A DNA stretch of 64,000 nucleotides from Eupeodes corollae (lineage: Eukaryota > Arthropoda > Insecta > Diptera > Syrphidae): NCBI RefSeq assembly GCF_945859685.1, contig NC_079149.1, positions 19,999,118 through 20,063,117 of the forward strand, given 5' to 3'. A model generated the notes under the pieces. That model was not told the origin of the DNA. It searched no databases and saw nothing but the letters and a program-made list of their open reading frames with translations. The stretch's first letter is position 1. The number at the start of each line of letters is the position of its first letter. The translations under genes were made by a program, and so were the position numbers. Below, in pieces: positions 21,780 to 33,372 of this stretch.

Positions 21780-22010
21780 TAAAGCATCTTGCACATGAAC
21801 ACCTGCTAACTGTGGGTGTTCGCATACTTTGACTTTTTTCACATGAGCTTTATTTATATTGGCAGCAACGAATTGTCAATTTATAATTACCTTTTTCAAC
21901 AAACAAAACAAGAGTGGTAAAATTTTGAGGTTATGTTGCGTGCGAACAATTTATTCGTTGCAGAGTTTGACAGTTCGTAGCAACTTCAGTGCAATTCGTT
22001 ACAACCAAAT
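21780..22010. repeat. Diverged relative of the neighbouring MITE, probable
   Basis: 'cacatgaacacctgctaac' at 21793 and 'cacatgagct' at 21840 resemble the MITE end, and 'gtttgacagttcgtagcaac' at 21966 resembles its interior. Boundaries are uncertain. Confidence 0.4.
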
Positions 22011-23890
22011 TGTTTTTACAAAATTTTCTTATTTTAGAAAACAAAATACAATTTTTTTTCCTAAAATTAGTGCTGATTGGTTTCTTATAATTTAAATGTG
22101 TTTTTGTTTGAAATTGACTTTTTGAAATGTGTAAAATTACGTTTGTTAGTACACAAAATATTTACATATATCGTTGTTGTTAAAATATCACTTAAAAAAT
22201 CACTCCGCCTGAACACGTGTGGTTTTTTTCCATTTTTTGGTCATTGTTTTGAAACTTTATTGACTTATTCAACTTGTGTGACCTTATAGTAATATATACC
22301 TTACCCTTTATTGTTTATTCTTCTATTTTTTATTATAAATAAACAAGAATGTAATGTATGGTATATGTACCTATTATTTACAAACAATTTTGACATACCA
22401 CAATATTTACAACGTAAAAAAATATCAATGACAAATGTAATAAAACAAATTTCAAACAATCAAAGCTGAGTAATTACACCCACTAGCTACGAGTATAGGT
22501 AAGTCTGGGCACCTATCAAAAATTCTCTAATTGAGTTCCTTGTTGTTAAACAACAATTTTTAAAATGTAAATTAAATCCGTAGCATAGATAGGTTTGGTC
22601 TCTACAACTTATTAAGCTTATTATCAGAAAGCAATCCTAATTCTTTGGCGCCGCAAATTAGTGTCAAAATATTAAAAACAAAATAATCGATTGTTACCTT
22701 CACCCCAAAAGAACATTGACCAAGGTTAGTATTTTTATTTTCTAAATTTGTTGTGCTCTGTTCACACTGTGACTGTGACTAATCTAATCTTAATGTTAAC
22801 AGGTGTGTCAACATGGATGGATATGGCGTTGCGTTGCGTTGTAAAATAAATAAATTATTGATAAAATTCCGCGTGTGTAAATTTTAAGCACGACGCGACG
22901 GGGAGCAAAATCAACTGACAGATGATAATGGCGATGATGATGACGGTATATCGATGTCTTTTGTTACATTTCCGCGTGATAGTGGTCTGATGTCATTCTT
23001 ATATCTAATAATTACTGCTAAATATTTTTAACTTCGTAGCGGGTGTGTTCCATTGGCATGGATAGCATATTTTTGTATTATTTTTCTTTTCAAACTAAAA
23101 AAGTAGCACGCTCGTATTTTTGCGATTATGCTAATTTTACGTCGATTTGATTCTTTCGTATGCCTAATTATTTTTATTGTTATACGTTAAAATTATTTGT
23201 ACCTATTGTCTATTTCCTTCATGACGTAATTTTGTATAATCCATAAAACATTCTTGTGCGACTTGTGACACATAACCTAGAATTAGCCGAAAGCAACGCA
23301 AAAATAAAAGTTACATATATTTTTATATTGTTGATATTAAAAACGCTTAAAATGCTGTTGACCTTAAAATGTATTTACATTTTTATTGCTTTTATACACG
23401 TTTCAATGATGATAAGAAAGTATAGAAGTCGTCGTATAATATGGAATTAAATAGTTTTGAATAATAAATTGTCTCTTTTTAAAAATTTAAACGTATGTAG
23501 TAATAATTGAGTGGGCGGGCGGCTGCAGTTTCGCGCACAAAAATAAAACATAAATATAAAACGATCTTGTTTTCTGAGATAAGAAAATACTTACTAGAAT
23601 ATAAACAAGGCTTAAGACTATTTTTTTTCGAAATAGGATAGAACTGGGAACATTATTTAGCTTTGACATTATAGTCATCTTTATGCTCTGAGAAATAAGA
23701 TTTAAATAGTTTTCTAAGGTCTATCTTATTTAAGGGTTGAGTCATTAAGTTTTTAAAATGAGCTCATCTTGAAAGCTATAAAATTAATTTGACTGGAAAT
23801 AAGTAATAGTAAAAGTTAGATTAGCTTAGGTCTTTTAAAAATATTTTTCAAAAGAACGAATGTTTTAAAAAGAAACATAAAATTGAACGA
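22010..23890. other. Unassigned AT-rich DNA
   Basis: No gene recognised. 22800-23000 is less AT-rich ('gcgttgcgttgcgttg', 'gatgataatggcgatgatgatgacgg'), which looks like non-repetitive sequence with simple-repeat tendencies. Open frames are under 80 codons and lack domains. Confidence 0.5.
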
Positions 23891-23892
23891 AA

Positions 23893-24345
23893 GACTTTTA
23901 TTATTATTATTTTATTTATTAATGAACTGGCATTTAGCAACATTTAGTTCTAACAAATTTTTGTCGCACCACTTCGAAATGAGTCCAGATCATTTTGGAA
24001 AAAGAAAGAGCCAGATAGAGTGAAATAGCCTTAGTTATTTTTATGTCATCAGTGTTAATAGGGACAGCTTACCTAAATATCAACAACATTTACAACGTCG
24101 TTGATAGTTAAGACAAATAATAAAGGACCAAGATGGTTCCTTTGAGGAACTCCTGGTTTTGCATAAATAGGATCGGAGGTTGAGAACTTGAATGCAACTG
24201 TTATTGTCGGTTCTCAAGGTAGGTACAATCTAAGCCATGCAATAAAAATGGGTGGGAATTAAATTCAAGGTTTCCAAGTTTAAGATAAATAATTTGGTAA
24301 CTGATTTTATCAAAGGTTCACTAAAGTTTGTAGTGATAACGTTTA
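23893..24345 (-). pseudogene. LINE reverse transcriptase fragment (motifs A to C)
   Basis: Reading leftwards: a motif A remnant around FS.(AF)DKISYQIIYLKL (about 24335-24280, frame-broken); IPTHFYC and a W-L-R-(S)-Y-L segment; STSDPIYAKPGVPQRNHLGP (motif B, about 24185-24120) continuing LLFVLTINDVVNVVDI; a stop; NTDDIKI in place of YADDIKI (motif C, about 24053-24033); a frameshift; then SKWCDKNLLELNVAKCQFIN (about 23985-23925). The fragment ends where an ATT-rich tract begins (23880-23900). The motif wording is close to the element at 44.2-45.3 kb, so probably the same clade. The first aspartate-flanking residues of motif C are changed, and there are at least three breaks. Confidence 0.8.
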
Positions 24346-24349
24346 ATTT

Positions 24350-25150
24350 ATTCAACTTTTCTAATTAATTTTAAGAAACCAAGTCAAAGAGTGTTAGTGA
24401 CATTGTTTAAATAATTATGCAATTTTCATAATGTCTTAATTCAAAGAACTTGTAATGTGGCAAAGTTTGCGCTGAAAACATAACACTGCTAAGAAATTTA
24501 AGATTGTAATCGCCTTAAAAGATAGACTCCTAAGATAATGTGAATTATTTCAAATATTTAGAGCTACTCAGTTACAGTCTTGGACTCTTGGTTAAATAAA
24601 TCTTTCAGTGATTAGCAAAATAAAAGACATCATCGCAAAATTCTAAAGAATATTTAAGGTTAAGGGTTCAACAATTTACTATTTAGTAAATATTTTTCCT
24701 AAAGGAGTTCAACATTTTAAACCTTTACGAACTTGTAAATTGATAATTGCCTTTTATTAAAAAAACGAGCATCCAAACATGTCTTAAAAGTGGACCTATT
24801 AATTGGAATTTCCAACTGTTTACTGGACCACTTCATCCACGGTTCTTATTAGAATAATTGTTATAATTGAGTTAGAAAATTTCTAAAAATTAAAGCAGAT
24901 ATTCCGCGACTCCAGCTTTAGAAGATTGTTTAGATAAATAACAAGGTGTTAAAATCGTTTCAAATTAGCTAAATCACCTATTTAGCGTAGTAAATTGCTA
25001 AAAAAGGATTAAGAAATTTATTAAATCGTTAAAAACATTGCGCCATTGGTTTCATTTTTGACACAAAGTTGTACGTTTTGGGAGCACATTAATTTCAAAA
25101 TGCCTAGATCGAATTCGTTGTTAGTTTTTTTGTTTTTCAAAACGCAACAC
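24350..25150. other. Unassigned AT-rich DNA between two LINE fragments
   Basis: No recognisable motif in either strand. Confidence 0.45.
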
Positions 25151-25154
25151 AGTT

Positions 25155-25345
25155 TAATTCAAGGATAGTTACAATTTGGAAGCGATTTACATAGCTTTAA
25201 TAATACCGATGTTGGAATATTGCAGAGTTTTTTGGTCACCTTTTTATCAAAACCCCTTTGCCAGGATTAAAAATGTTCAACAAACATACACACATTTTGA
25301 TTTGAGAAACGCATTAATAGAGTTAAAGAGTTTCTAAATAGGAGA
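25155..25345 (+). pseudogene. LINE ORF2 C-terminal fragment
   Basis: One open frame of about 60 codons reads YNLEAIYIALIIPMLEYCRV, then FWSPFYQNPFARIKNVQQTY, then a stop at about 25345. The block 'LV.P.LEY...VW.P.Y..HI.RIE.VQ..F' is the post-RT segment of Jockey/I-like LINEs. It lies on the opposite strand to the RT fragment at 23.9 kb, so it is a separate insertion or a rearranged piece. Downstream (25345-25440) a possible continuation in another frame is too degraded to call. Confidence 0.75.
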
Positions 25346-25439
25346 GTAAAATTTCTAGAACCACTAACTCTTATGGCAGAAACACAAACACGCTTCAGCT
25401 CCGTCTGCGTTACGATGGGCCTGCTTCGAGTTTGTTTTA

Positions 25440-26550
25440 AATGACATTTCTAGAATGACACTTCTGTCATTAACGCTGGTATTTGTTCTCAAAAGTTTGT
25501 TTTGATTTTTCGTGCAGTAAAAGTTTTGATTTTTTTTTGTACCGGGAGCTCAATCTACTTAGTTCTTCAATCTATGAGCAGTTCTTGAAAACTCATTTTC
25601 TGTTCTACAAAAAAATTGTATAGTTATTTTATGTACATATATTTCAGTAACTTACCTTTAAACTTTTTCTAAAAAACAATGGTTATTTCTCCAAAAAAAA
25701 TGTATTTTGTTTCTTGACTTTTTTATAGCTGTTGAGCTGTCAGACAAAGCAAATGTTCAGCAAATTTGAACTAGTGCTTACGTTTGGATTCATATTACGT
25801 AACATAACGTTCTTTTCCTTATTGTCAAACGAAACGTGCGGTCAAAGTCTTTGTATGTTCCAGAGAGGAATCTAAAAAACAGGAAAGTTCTCTTTTTGAT
25901 TTCATATCGCAGGACGAACTAGAGACAAAATGAGGACATAGCTCATTCTCTATCACTTTTTAATTTAATTCGTCATGGAGTACAAATATGTTTGAGAATA
26001 TTGTTTTAAATTTGTTCAATGTTTTATATTTGTAAAATTATTATTAATTATAAAAAAATCAAATAAAATATTTAAAACATCGAAGACCCGAAAATCTAAA
26101 GTTATTCTAAAAAAGTCTAAATGTCTTATTTTTTGCTCTACAATTTTGATACTGAATTTTTAATTTTTAAAAAGACTTTAAAAATAATAATAAATGAAAT
26201 AAAAAATTTGGAATTTGAGGATTGAGGTAAGTGCTCAAATTTCTGGCAAATTATTTGTATCCATTTTGTTCTAAGAAGTGAAATTATTTCTTTTTTCTAA
26301 GTGATGCATCAAACATCAGAAAAAAAATCTCCTGATTACAAAAATGTGTGATCATGACATTTTGGTTGCCAAGAGATCTAAAAAGTGGACAGATTAAATA
26401 ATTTTCTGAAGACTTGAAGAAATTGGCCACAGAAATACAAAAAGGCCAGTTAACCATTTCCGGATACAATATGGCAGCCAAGTGATAGACTTTTTGACAT
26501 ATGCACTAGTAAATGTGTAATGTGTATACCAATCCACCGTAAATTAAATA
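25440..26550. other. Unassigned AT-rich DNA
   Basis: No gene recognised; the 65-codon minus-strand frame at 26284-26481 shows no domain. Confidence 0.45.
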
Positions 26551-27727
26551 AAGGGTGATTTTTTTGAGGTTAGGATTTTCATGCATTAGTATTTGACAGA
26601 TCACGCGGGATTTCAGACATGGTGTCAAAGAGAAAGATGCTCAGTATGCTTTGACATTTCATTATGAATAGACTTACTAACGAGCAACGCTTGCCAATCA
26701 TTGAATTTTATTACCAAAATCAGTGTTCGGTTCGAAATGTGTTTCGCGCTTTACGTCCGATTTATGGTCTACATAATCGACCAAGTGAGCAAACAATTAA
26801 TGCGATTGTGAACAAGTTTCGCACTCAGTTTAATTTATTGGACATTAAACCAACCACACGAATGCGTACAGTGCGTACAGAAGAGAATATTGCGTCTGTT
26901 TCTGAGAGTGTTGCTGAAGACCGTGAAATGTCGATTCGTCGCCGTTCGCAGCAATTGGGTTTGTGTTATTCGACCACATGGAAGATTTTACGCAAAGATC
27001 TTGGTGTAAAACCGTATAAAATACAGCTCGTGCAAGAACTGAAGCCGAACGATCTGCCACAACGTCGAATTTTCAGTGAATGGGCCCTAGAAAAGTTGGC
27101 AGAAAATCCGCTTTTTTATCGACAAATTTTGTTCAGCGATGAGGCTCATTTCTGGTTGAATGGCTACGTAAATAAGCAAAATTGCCGCAAAGTTACGGTG
27201 AATGGCGATCGCTATCGTTCAATGCTAACAAACTTTTTGTTGCCAAAAATGGAAGAACTGAACTTGGTTGACATGTGGTTTCAACAAGATGGCGCTACAT
27301 GCCACACAGCTTGCGATTCTATGGCCATTTTGAGGGAAAACTTCGGAGAACAATTCATCTCAAGGAATGGACCGGTAAGTTGGCCATCAAGATCATGCGA
27401 TTTGACGCCTTTAGACTATTTTTTGTGGGGCTACGTCAAGTCTAAAGTCTACACAAATAAGCCAGCAACTATTCCAGCTTTGGAAGACAACATTTCCGAA
27501 GAAATTCGGGCTATTCCGGCCGAAATGCTCGAAAAAGTTACCCAAAATTGGACTTTCCGAATGGACCACCTAAGACGCAGCCGCGGTCAACATTTAAATG
27601 AAATTATCTTCAAAAAGTAAATGTCATGAACCAATCAAACGTTTCAAATAATGAATCGATGAGATTTTGCAAATTTTATGCGTTTTTTTTTTTTTTAAAG
27701 TTCTCAAGCTCTTAAAAAATCACCGTT
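26551..27727 (+). mobile_element. Mariner-type element, DD41D ('rosa'-like), full length
   Basis: 1177 bp flanked by TA on each side (26549-26550 and 27728-27729). Left end AAGGGTGATTTTTTTGAGG; complement of the right end AACGGTGATTTTTTAAGAG; the first 14 bases match apart from one position. Encloses one transposase frame (26664-27620). The intact ends and long open frame make it the youngest-looking DNA transposon here. Confidence 0.93.
26664..27620 (+). CDS. Mariner-family transposase, internally deleted (318 aa)
   Basis: Cut-and-paste transposase of the IS630-Tc1-mariner superfamily. Residues 1-55 form an N-terminal helix-turn-helix (LTNEQRLPIIEFYYQNQ ... ALRPIYG), about 70-120 a second DNA-binding region (SIRRRSQQLGLCYSTTWKIL), then the DDE/D core: D159 (ILFSDEAHF), D209 (WFQQDGATCH) and D251 (CDLTPLDYFLWGYVKS). 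From D209 to D251 there are 41 intervening residues, the DD41D spacing of 'rosa' mariners. Only 49 residues separate D159 and D209, against about 90 in mariners. The join NKQNCR/KVTVNGDRYRSM shows that roughly 40 residues of the core beta-sheet are gone without breaking the frame. The ATG is the first after the 5' terminal repeat. The protein is probably catalytically dead but could still bind its ends. The copy at 32.0 kb keeps part of the missing block. Confidence 0.93.
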   Translation: MNRLTNEQRLPIIEFYYQNQCSVRNVFRALRPIYGLHNRPSEQTINAIVNKFRTQFNLLDIKPTTRMRTVRTEENIASVSESVAEDREMSIRRRSQQLGLCYSTTWKILRKDLGVKPYKIQLVQELKPNDLPQRRIFSEWALEKLAENPLFYRQILFSDEAHFWLNGYVNKQNCRKVTVNGDRYRSMLTNFLLPKMEELNLVDMWFQQDGATCHTACDSMAILRENFGEQFISRNGPVSWPSRSCDLTPLDYFLWGYVKSKVYTNKPATIPALEDNISEEIRAIPAEMLEKVTQNWTFRMDHLRRSRGQHLNEIIFKK

Positions 27728-27729
27728 TA

Positions 27730-28400
27730 GTAAGGAATTAGATAGGAAGAATACTTTTTAGAGCATCACAGAATACACCAAAAATTGATATGAAAGAAAG
27801 TTTTAAATATCAATGAACTCCCGTTCCATATTGTCTTAGATATTAAGATGGATCGATGATAACATTGTAAAACTAAAATGGTTTAACGGAATTGACGCCT
27901 CAGAAAACATTGAAAATTAAAATACAATGAAGACATTGAAAGTAAAGACATAGCTTTGAATTTTTCATCCGATGAAGTTGATGATGACTGATTTTTTCTA
28001 TAAAATAAATGTTCAAGTGATTGACATTTATCCATTTTGATGATGTGATATGATTTTTGTATTTATTTGTTTCGTTAACATTTAAGATGCATCCCTTAAG
28101 ATCGTCAAGGATGCAAATTCAATCAAGAGAAGTGTTCTAATAGAGGAAAAAAGTTATTTTAGTTTTAAGTTGAAGAATGCATTTGAAAAAGCTTAAAATG
28201 CGTCTGGCAAGAAGAAATCTGAAAATAAAACCTCGAGTAATTTTGGTTTTCACTCTACTTAAAAAATTTGCTGCCGGTTCTAGGTCTATTAACAAAAAAA
28301 AAAACTAATCTGATTTTTAAGGTATTATCTTTTTGGCATCACTGGTTTAAATAGCTAACGCATGTTTCGTGTTTTGCTTCACCGTCAAACATCTTCAGCA
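27730..28400. other. Unassigned AT-rich DNA
   Basis: Between two mariner copies; no feature recognised. Confidence 0.45.
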
Positions 28401-28404
28401 TGGT

Positions 28405-29050
28405 TTATAATTTAACCATGAATAGTCCATGAATTTTATTATCAAAATTGTGCCCTGTTAATCATCTCGCGCTTCTTCCATTTTATGGCCAGTTTAATCG
28501 ATCCACTGAAGCGGCTATTAGGACTATTGTAAATAAATTTCGCACCAAATTTACATTGTTGGACATTAAATCACCCAACACGATTACGTATAGTGCGAAC
28601 TGAAGAAAATATCGCAGCTGTATCGGCCAGTGTTAATGATGACCATCAGTTATCGATTCGCCGCAGATCGCAGCAAATGGGCCTCTGTTACTTATCAACG
28701 TTGAAAATTTTGTGGAAGGATTTAGGTGCGATGGCTTTTAAAATACAGTTATTGCAAGAATTGAAGCCGAACGACCTACTACAACGTGAAATTTTTGGTT
28801 AATGGGCCCTTGGAAAGTTGGCGAAGATCCACTTTTTTACCAAAACTCAACACAATTGAGCGACGAAGCTCATTTTTGTCTCAATGGGTACGTAAATAAG
28901 TAGAATTGTCGATTTTGGGGTGAATATCAGGAAGAAGCATTGCAATAGCTACCAAAGCATCCAGACCGTACTTCTTAAAAGATGATGATGAGCGCTACCG
29001 TGAGATGAATATCCAACTTTTTTTTGCCCATGGGCAAGCTCTCTGGATGT
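28405..29050 (+). pseudogene. Degraded mariner DD41D-type transposase, copy 2
   Basis: Same family as 26.6 kb but older. A degraded N-terminus (MNSP.NFYYQNC near 28418-28450), then an open stretch at 28593-28802 (RTEENIAAVSASVNDDHQLS, then IRRRSQQMGLCYLSTLKIL), a stop, then DEAHFCLNGYVNK, a stop, NCRFWGEYQEEALQ, a stop, LPKHPDRT, and finally DERYREMNIQLFF near 28990-29030. It keeps the start of the block missing from the 26.6 kb copy but lacks the following strand and everything after the second catalytic aspartate. Confidence 0.88.
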
Positions 29051-29054
29051 CGAA

Positions 29055-29600
29055 TATATTATATATTTTTTAACCTATTGCGCTTTGAATTCCGCTTCAA
29101 ATTTTTGAATCCCTATCATTATCATATTTTTGTTTTACAACTTTAACATTCAACAAGACTTTAAATTAATTACCAATCTGACATTCACAAGAATATAAAA
29201 TTATAATTTTTATTATAATGAAAAATTCCACCGTTTCATATTATGAAAAATATAACAATTATTTTGTTCATCTATCTTAAAAATGCAACACTATATCGAG
29301 AGATTTATCTAGCATACTATAACAGGTTTTTATTATCCGATTATATGCAATTGAATACCTAGTTTAATAAATTATGCAATCAATCACATTTTATTATCTT
29401 CATAATAAATATTATCCTCGTAAATATAAAAAAATATTTCCCTCAAGTCAGTGTCATAATAATAACTATGGAAGTAGGTATATACAACGTTAATAATATT
29501 GAACACAACTATTTCATTTATTGTTATAAACTAATTAATCTAACTTGTAAATTTTTCAATACTTAATTGCATTGCCATAAAATTTAATCAATTACCCTCT
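29055..29600. other. AT-rich DNA without recognisable feature
   Basis: Low-complexity AT-rich sequence. Confidence 0.45.
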
Positions 29601-31100
29601 CGCCAATTGATAAGTCAGCTTCATGTTGATGTTGAATCCGTCAATTGTCAGAGATATGAATGGCTGAATGCCACACGACAAGTACTCGGCTGCGGCTACA
29701 TGAGGCTACGTATGTACGTCGCCGTAGCCCGTCAACGCCGCCACAACCATTGACGCTATCGACGGCCTTAGGTCGATGAAGAAGAAGACGATCTCGCGCA
29801 TAAACTACACTTGACCAAACTGACGACTGACGGCAATGAAGCGTCAAATAAAATAAATCATGTTGTAGACATTAAGTCGACTCCACAATAATTTACTATG
29901 TGAGTTTGAGTTATATGCAAAGCCTAGGCGCATCAATCTTATCCGACACGGCTCATCATGGCAAATCGCTGATAGGTATATATATCACCATATTGTTATA
30001 CCCGACGACGCGACACGCAGCGTTCAACTCGTTGCTGATGAGAGATGATCGTCATCGATAGATTTTTCACGACAAAGTGTGAACTATGCCAACAAAACAG
30101 ATGAAAGTAGACGGACCGAGGCACGGGATGGAATGATGACAGCGACGACAGCGACAACGGGGACGGCTCGAACCCCGAGTTATTGTTTACACGGTCGTTT
30201 CGCGTTATCACCTCAATCAATCTTGAAGCGCTGAAATTAATTATACTGCCGCTAATTGCTCACACGTCGCGGATGAACTACTGTTGTCGATCGTCGTTGA
30301 TTGTACAGTAGTAGGATCTACGATGCTATGCGATGGACCTAATGGTGAACTGACACTTTTTAATATTGCCATGAATTCGCGTGTTTCACTGCTTCAAAAT
30401 TTGACACCTGTTTCGTGTTGCCTGATGGCTTACGAGTGTAAAGTATACGATGTCAAGAGGATCGTGAGGGACCTGAATTCGAGCACATGCATATAGATAT
30501 GTATATAGTGCTGACAAGCTGACATTCGTTGCGGTTGTCATATTACATAAACAAAAGGTCCGGTTCTATATAATACGTATACCGCAAAATATAAATCGAT
30601 TTCAGCTAAACTCCACCATGACACTAGCTTGACAGTCATTCAAAGTCCAATTTGATCTTTCATGTGCACAAGCAAGCCAAGCACTATAGATTGAAGTGTT
30701 GGTCGACAAAGTGACAGCGACTGTAATTCTCACGGCACGATACCGCACAATTTCTTATTCTCTCAAACAACAACAAAACAAAACAAAAACTTGTGTGATG
30801 TGTGGGCGGAATAAAGCCATATCCCAAGACACATTACACACCTTGATTCGGTTGTTGCAGCAGCTCACCGCACCGCCGCAACAGCGGCATTCGTCTAGTA
30901 AATCATTCGCGTTAATTGACATAAGACTATAATTTTCACATTATGACTTTTGTCAAGCTGACAATTGGTTCAAGGACTACAATATGCCAGTGCCCTAGAA
31001 TGCATCACCATTTTGTAAATCGAACAGAGCGAAGTGACGAAGGTGGTGGTGGATGGCGTTGCAAACTGATGCGGGTGTGTCAAATCAAAATACATTTAAA
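29600..31100. other. Less AT-rich, apparently single-copy island
   Basis: The base composition shifts clearly: clusters of CG-rich words (29680-29790, 30000-30030, 30110-30180, 30840-30900), no element ends, no internal duplication and no match to the repeat families in this window. Several short frames exist (for example 30284-30496 plus, 30696-30932 plus, 29996-30220 minus), but none has a domain or a convincing splice context. It could be a regulatory region, a non-coding exon or 5' untranslated sequence of a gene outside the window. I do not call a gene. Confidence 0.4.
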
Positions 31101-32025
31101 CGGTTGATCAATATTTCTTATTTGTTTCGTTTGTTTTTTTTTTTCTTTTAGGTTTCTTGCTTTCTTTAGTTTTTACGACTAAAAGCAGTTCAGAGCCCAA
31201 AAGAACATATTTATACCCAATTCCATTGATATTGCGCACTGAACACACTTTTGAATCACTGATGGATGAGAATGACCTATTTTTATGTGCTGTGCGATTT
31301 AAATGAGCACATAAATATTCTGCTAATGTAATTGTCACTTTGTTGTCTTTGCTCGTTTGACATCTGGTGAAACTATACCATAAATATATGTAACTACAAA
31401 ATTTTGCATGTACATTGTACACAAATTACGCAAAGAAAACGTCTAGTCTTTCCTGCAGCTCACTTAGCTCGAATTCTCCATCGCTAGCACTCTTAAGAAG
31501 AGGGTGAATGACATTTGTAGTGTATTTGATAGTGACAGTAGCGGTAAGTAACAGTAGGTTAGGTACCTAGGTTGGTGTCGATGTTGGTTCAGCTTGTCAG
31601 TCGTCATCAGGTTTGTCGTTATTGTCGTTAGGAAGAATTTTCTCATTTCAAATTCATGTTTGTTGTTCCGCAAGTGATGAGCATAATATACGCAATCTTG
31701 TTGGACATGTTTTTGTAATCGGAGATCTTGTTGGAAGATTCTTGTTAAGAGGCGCATGTGATGCTTGTTTTTTTTTTGTAATTTGCATCACTGAAATGCT
31801 GAAGCTAAGAAAAATTAATGCTGGGGGAAGTGATTTATGTGAAGGAACGTGTCTACGAGGTACGAGCTATCCGCGGATTGAAAGTAAAAGTTTTTTGTAT
31901 TTCTATCTTTTGAAAAATGGCATTGATGAGAATTCAAAAAAAGGAAAGAATTTAATAGGTTTTAGTGATATGACAAAAACATAAATATTTCTTAACTGAT
32001 TCTTAGTTTGACGTCATCTTTCCTG
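31100..32025. other. Unassigned sequence
   Basis: Mixed composition, short overlapping frames on both strands (31108-31422 minus, 31464-31757 minus, 31613-31984 plus) that contradict each other and show no domain. Confidence 0.4.
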
Positions 32026-32029
32026 TATT

Positions 32030-32830
32030 CAGCTTGAAGTTCTTTGGCTGCTATTTAGAAAATTATTGTCTTTTCTTTTTATTATGATCATAATAATATG
32101 GTTCAGATAAGCATGAAGCAAAATATTGGTTATATGGCCGGCGCGATCTCGGCGGCACACCTCCAGCCGATGGTCATTCTTAGGCTCTTGAATTATTGCT
32201 GACTTATCGACGTACACCTTTTCTTTCAAATAACTAGAAGGAAAGAAGTCCAATATGGTCAAATCACATGATCTTGGCGGCCAATTGATATCGCCACTAC
32301 GCGAGATAACACGGCATTTGAATTTGTCTCGCAAACGAGCCATTGTTTCGTTAGCTCTATGTGTCAAGCGGCACCGTTAAAACCACATTTCGTCCACGTC
32401 CATATCTTTCAATTTGGACAGTACAAAGTTCGTTATCATCTCACAATAGCGAAACATCATTCACAGGTTTTTCAACAATCATTCTCGGATTATCATTAGA
32501 CTAAATTCGGCAATTCTACATTTTTACGGATCCACTGAGGAGAAAATGAGTCCCATTACTGAAGAAGATTTTCTTTGAAAATTAAGCATCTAGTGTTTCC
32601 ATCTCTCTTGCCATATTTCTGACCATTGACAACTCTTGAAAGTGGTCAAGAAGCTTTAGTTCTTAAATCAATTGAACCTTGTAAGCGAGTAAATAGAATG
32701 CTTTACATCAACAACGAGCGTGAGAGCTGTAAATATGCATTTTGATTGAAACGCCCATTTTCATAAAAAGCCTGAATAACTTTAACGCGTTGCTTGATTA
32801 TGTATCTTTGCTAAAAAAAATTTCCGTTTA
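32030..32830 (-). pseudogene. Degraded mariner-type transposase, copy 3 (different subfamily)
   Basis: Reading leftwards: QRVKVIQAFYENGRFNQN (about 32805-32750, N-terminal helix-turn-helix); a long degraded part; HFLLSGSVKM.NCRI then SNDNPRMIVEKPVN (about 32550-32465, the block lost in the 26.6 kb copy); EMITNFVLSKLKDMDVDEMW (about 32440-32382); THRANETMARLRDKF (about 32367-32320) and ISRSGDINWPPRSCDLTILD (about 32305-32250) then FFPSSYLKEKVYVDKSA. Many stops and shifts. The second catalytic aspartate in QQDGA is lost (reads as NGAA). The sequence differs enough from the 26.6 kb copy to be a separate subfamily. Confidence 0.87.
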
Positions 32831-33230
32831 GGCTTTGTTAACATTTAACATCGGTCCTTAAAATTTAACTATTCTTTTTTTTATTAAGAATTTTCGTTAT
32901 CTTATGGCAGTCATTTCCTGATATTCCTACGAATACCATCTTTAAGCGTTTGAATCGATTTTGGTCTGAAAAAAAGTCTGATAGCTTAAAGATCATGGTG
33001 GCGAAGCTCTCCGAGAATTAACAGGGTCAGAAAATGTATCTGGCCAAATTTCGATTGTCCGGTTATTGGAGTGCTTCTAATGCCACGACCGTCTTGTGGA
33101 AAATAAACGTCATGCACATCAATATATTCCAATGCCGCTTAAATCTATTCACCGTTACAGTTGCATCAGTGAATTACACCGCCTTGGGAAGTCTAAAAAT
33201 AATACCGACAGGATTTTTGAAACCCTAAAA
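32831..33230. other. Unassigned sequence
   Basis: No feature recognised. Short plus-strand open frames near 33034-33287 run into the SINE and have no domain. Confidence 0.4.
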
Positions 33231-33235
33231 ATGAC

Positions 33236-33372
33236 TAATCAAGCCGTTCGGCTTTGGCTTAAAACTGTAGGTTCCCTCCATCCCTGACATTTTTACTCGC
33301 ACACGTGAATGGTTGAGAGTTGTAAGGCTCTAGTTTTCAAGAGACTGTTGTGCCACCTAGTTTATTTATAAA
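33236..33372 (+). repeat. SINE 3' part, 5'-truncated
   Basis: Starts inside the SINE body at 'agccgttcggctttggctta' and runs through 'ctgtaggttccctccatccctgac', 'tggttgagagttgtaag' and 'gactgttgtgccacct' to a TTTA-rich tail. It lacks the tRNA head. The truncation is of the kind left by incomplete reverse transcription. Confidence 0.85.

Noticed and set aside
30110..30180. Minus-strand tRNA suggested by GGGGTTCGAGCC
   Set aside because: The T-arm does not pair and no A-box or cloverleaf partner is present.
30284..30932. Small plus-strand genes in the 29.6-31.1 kb island
   Set aside because: Short frames without domains or consistent splice signals; several contradictory frames overlap.
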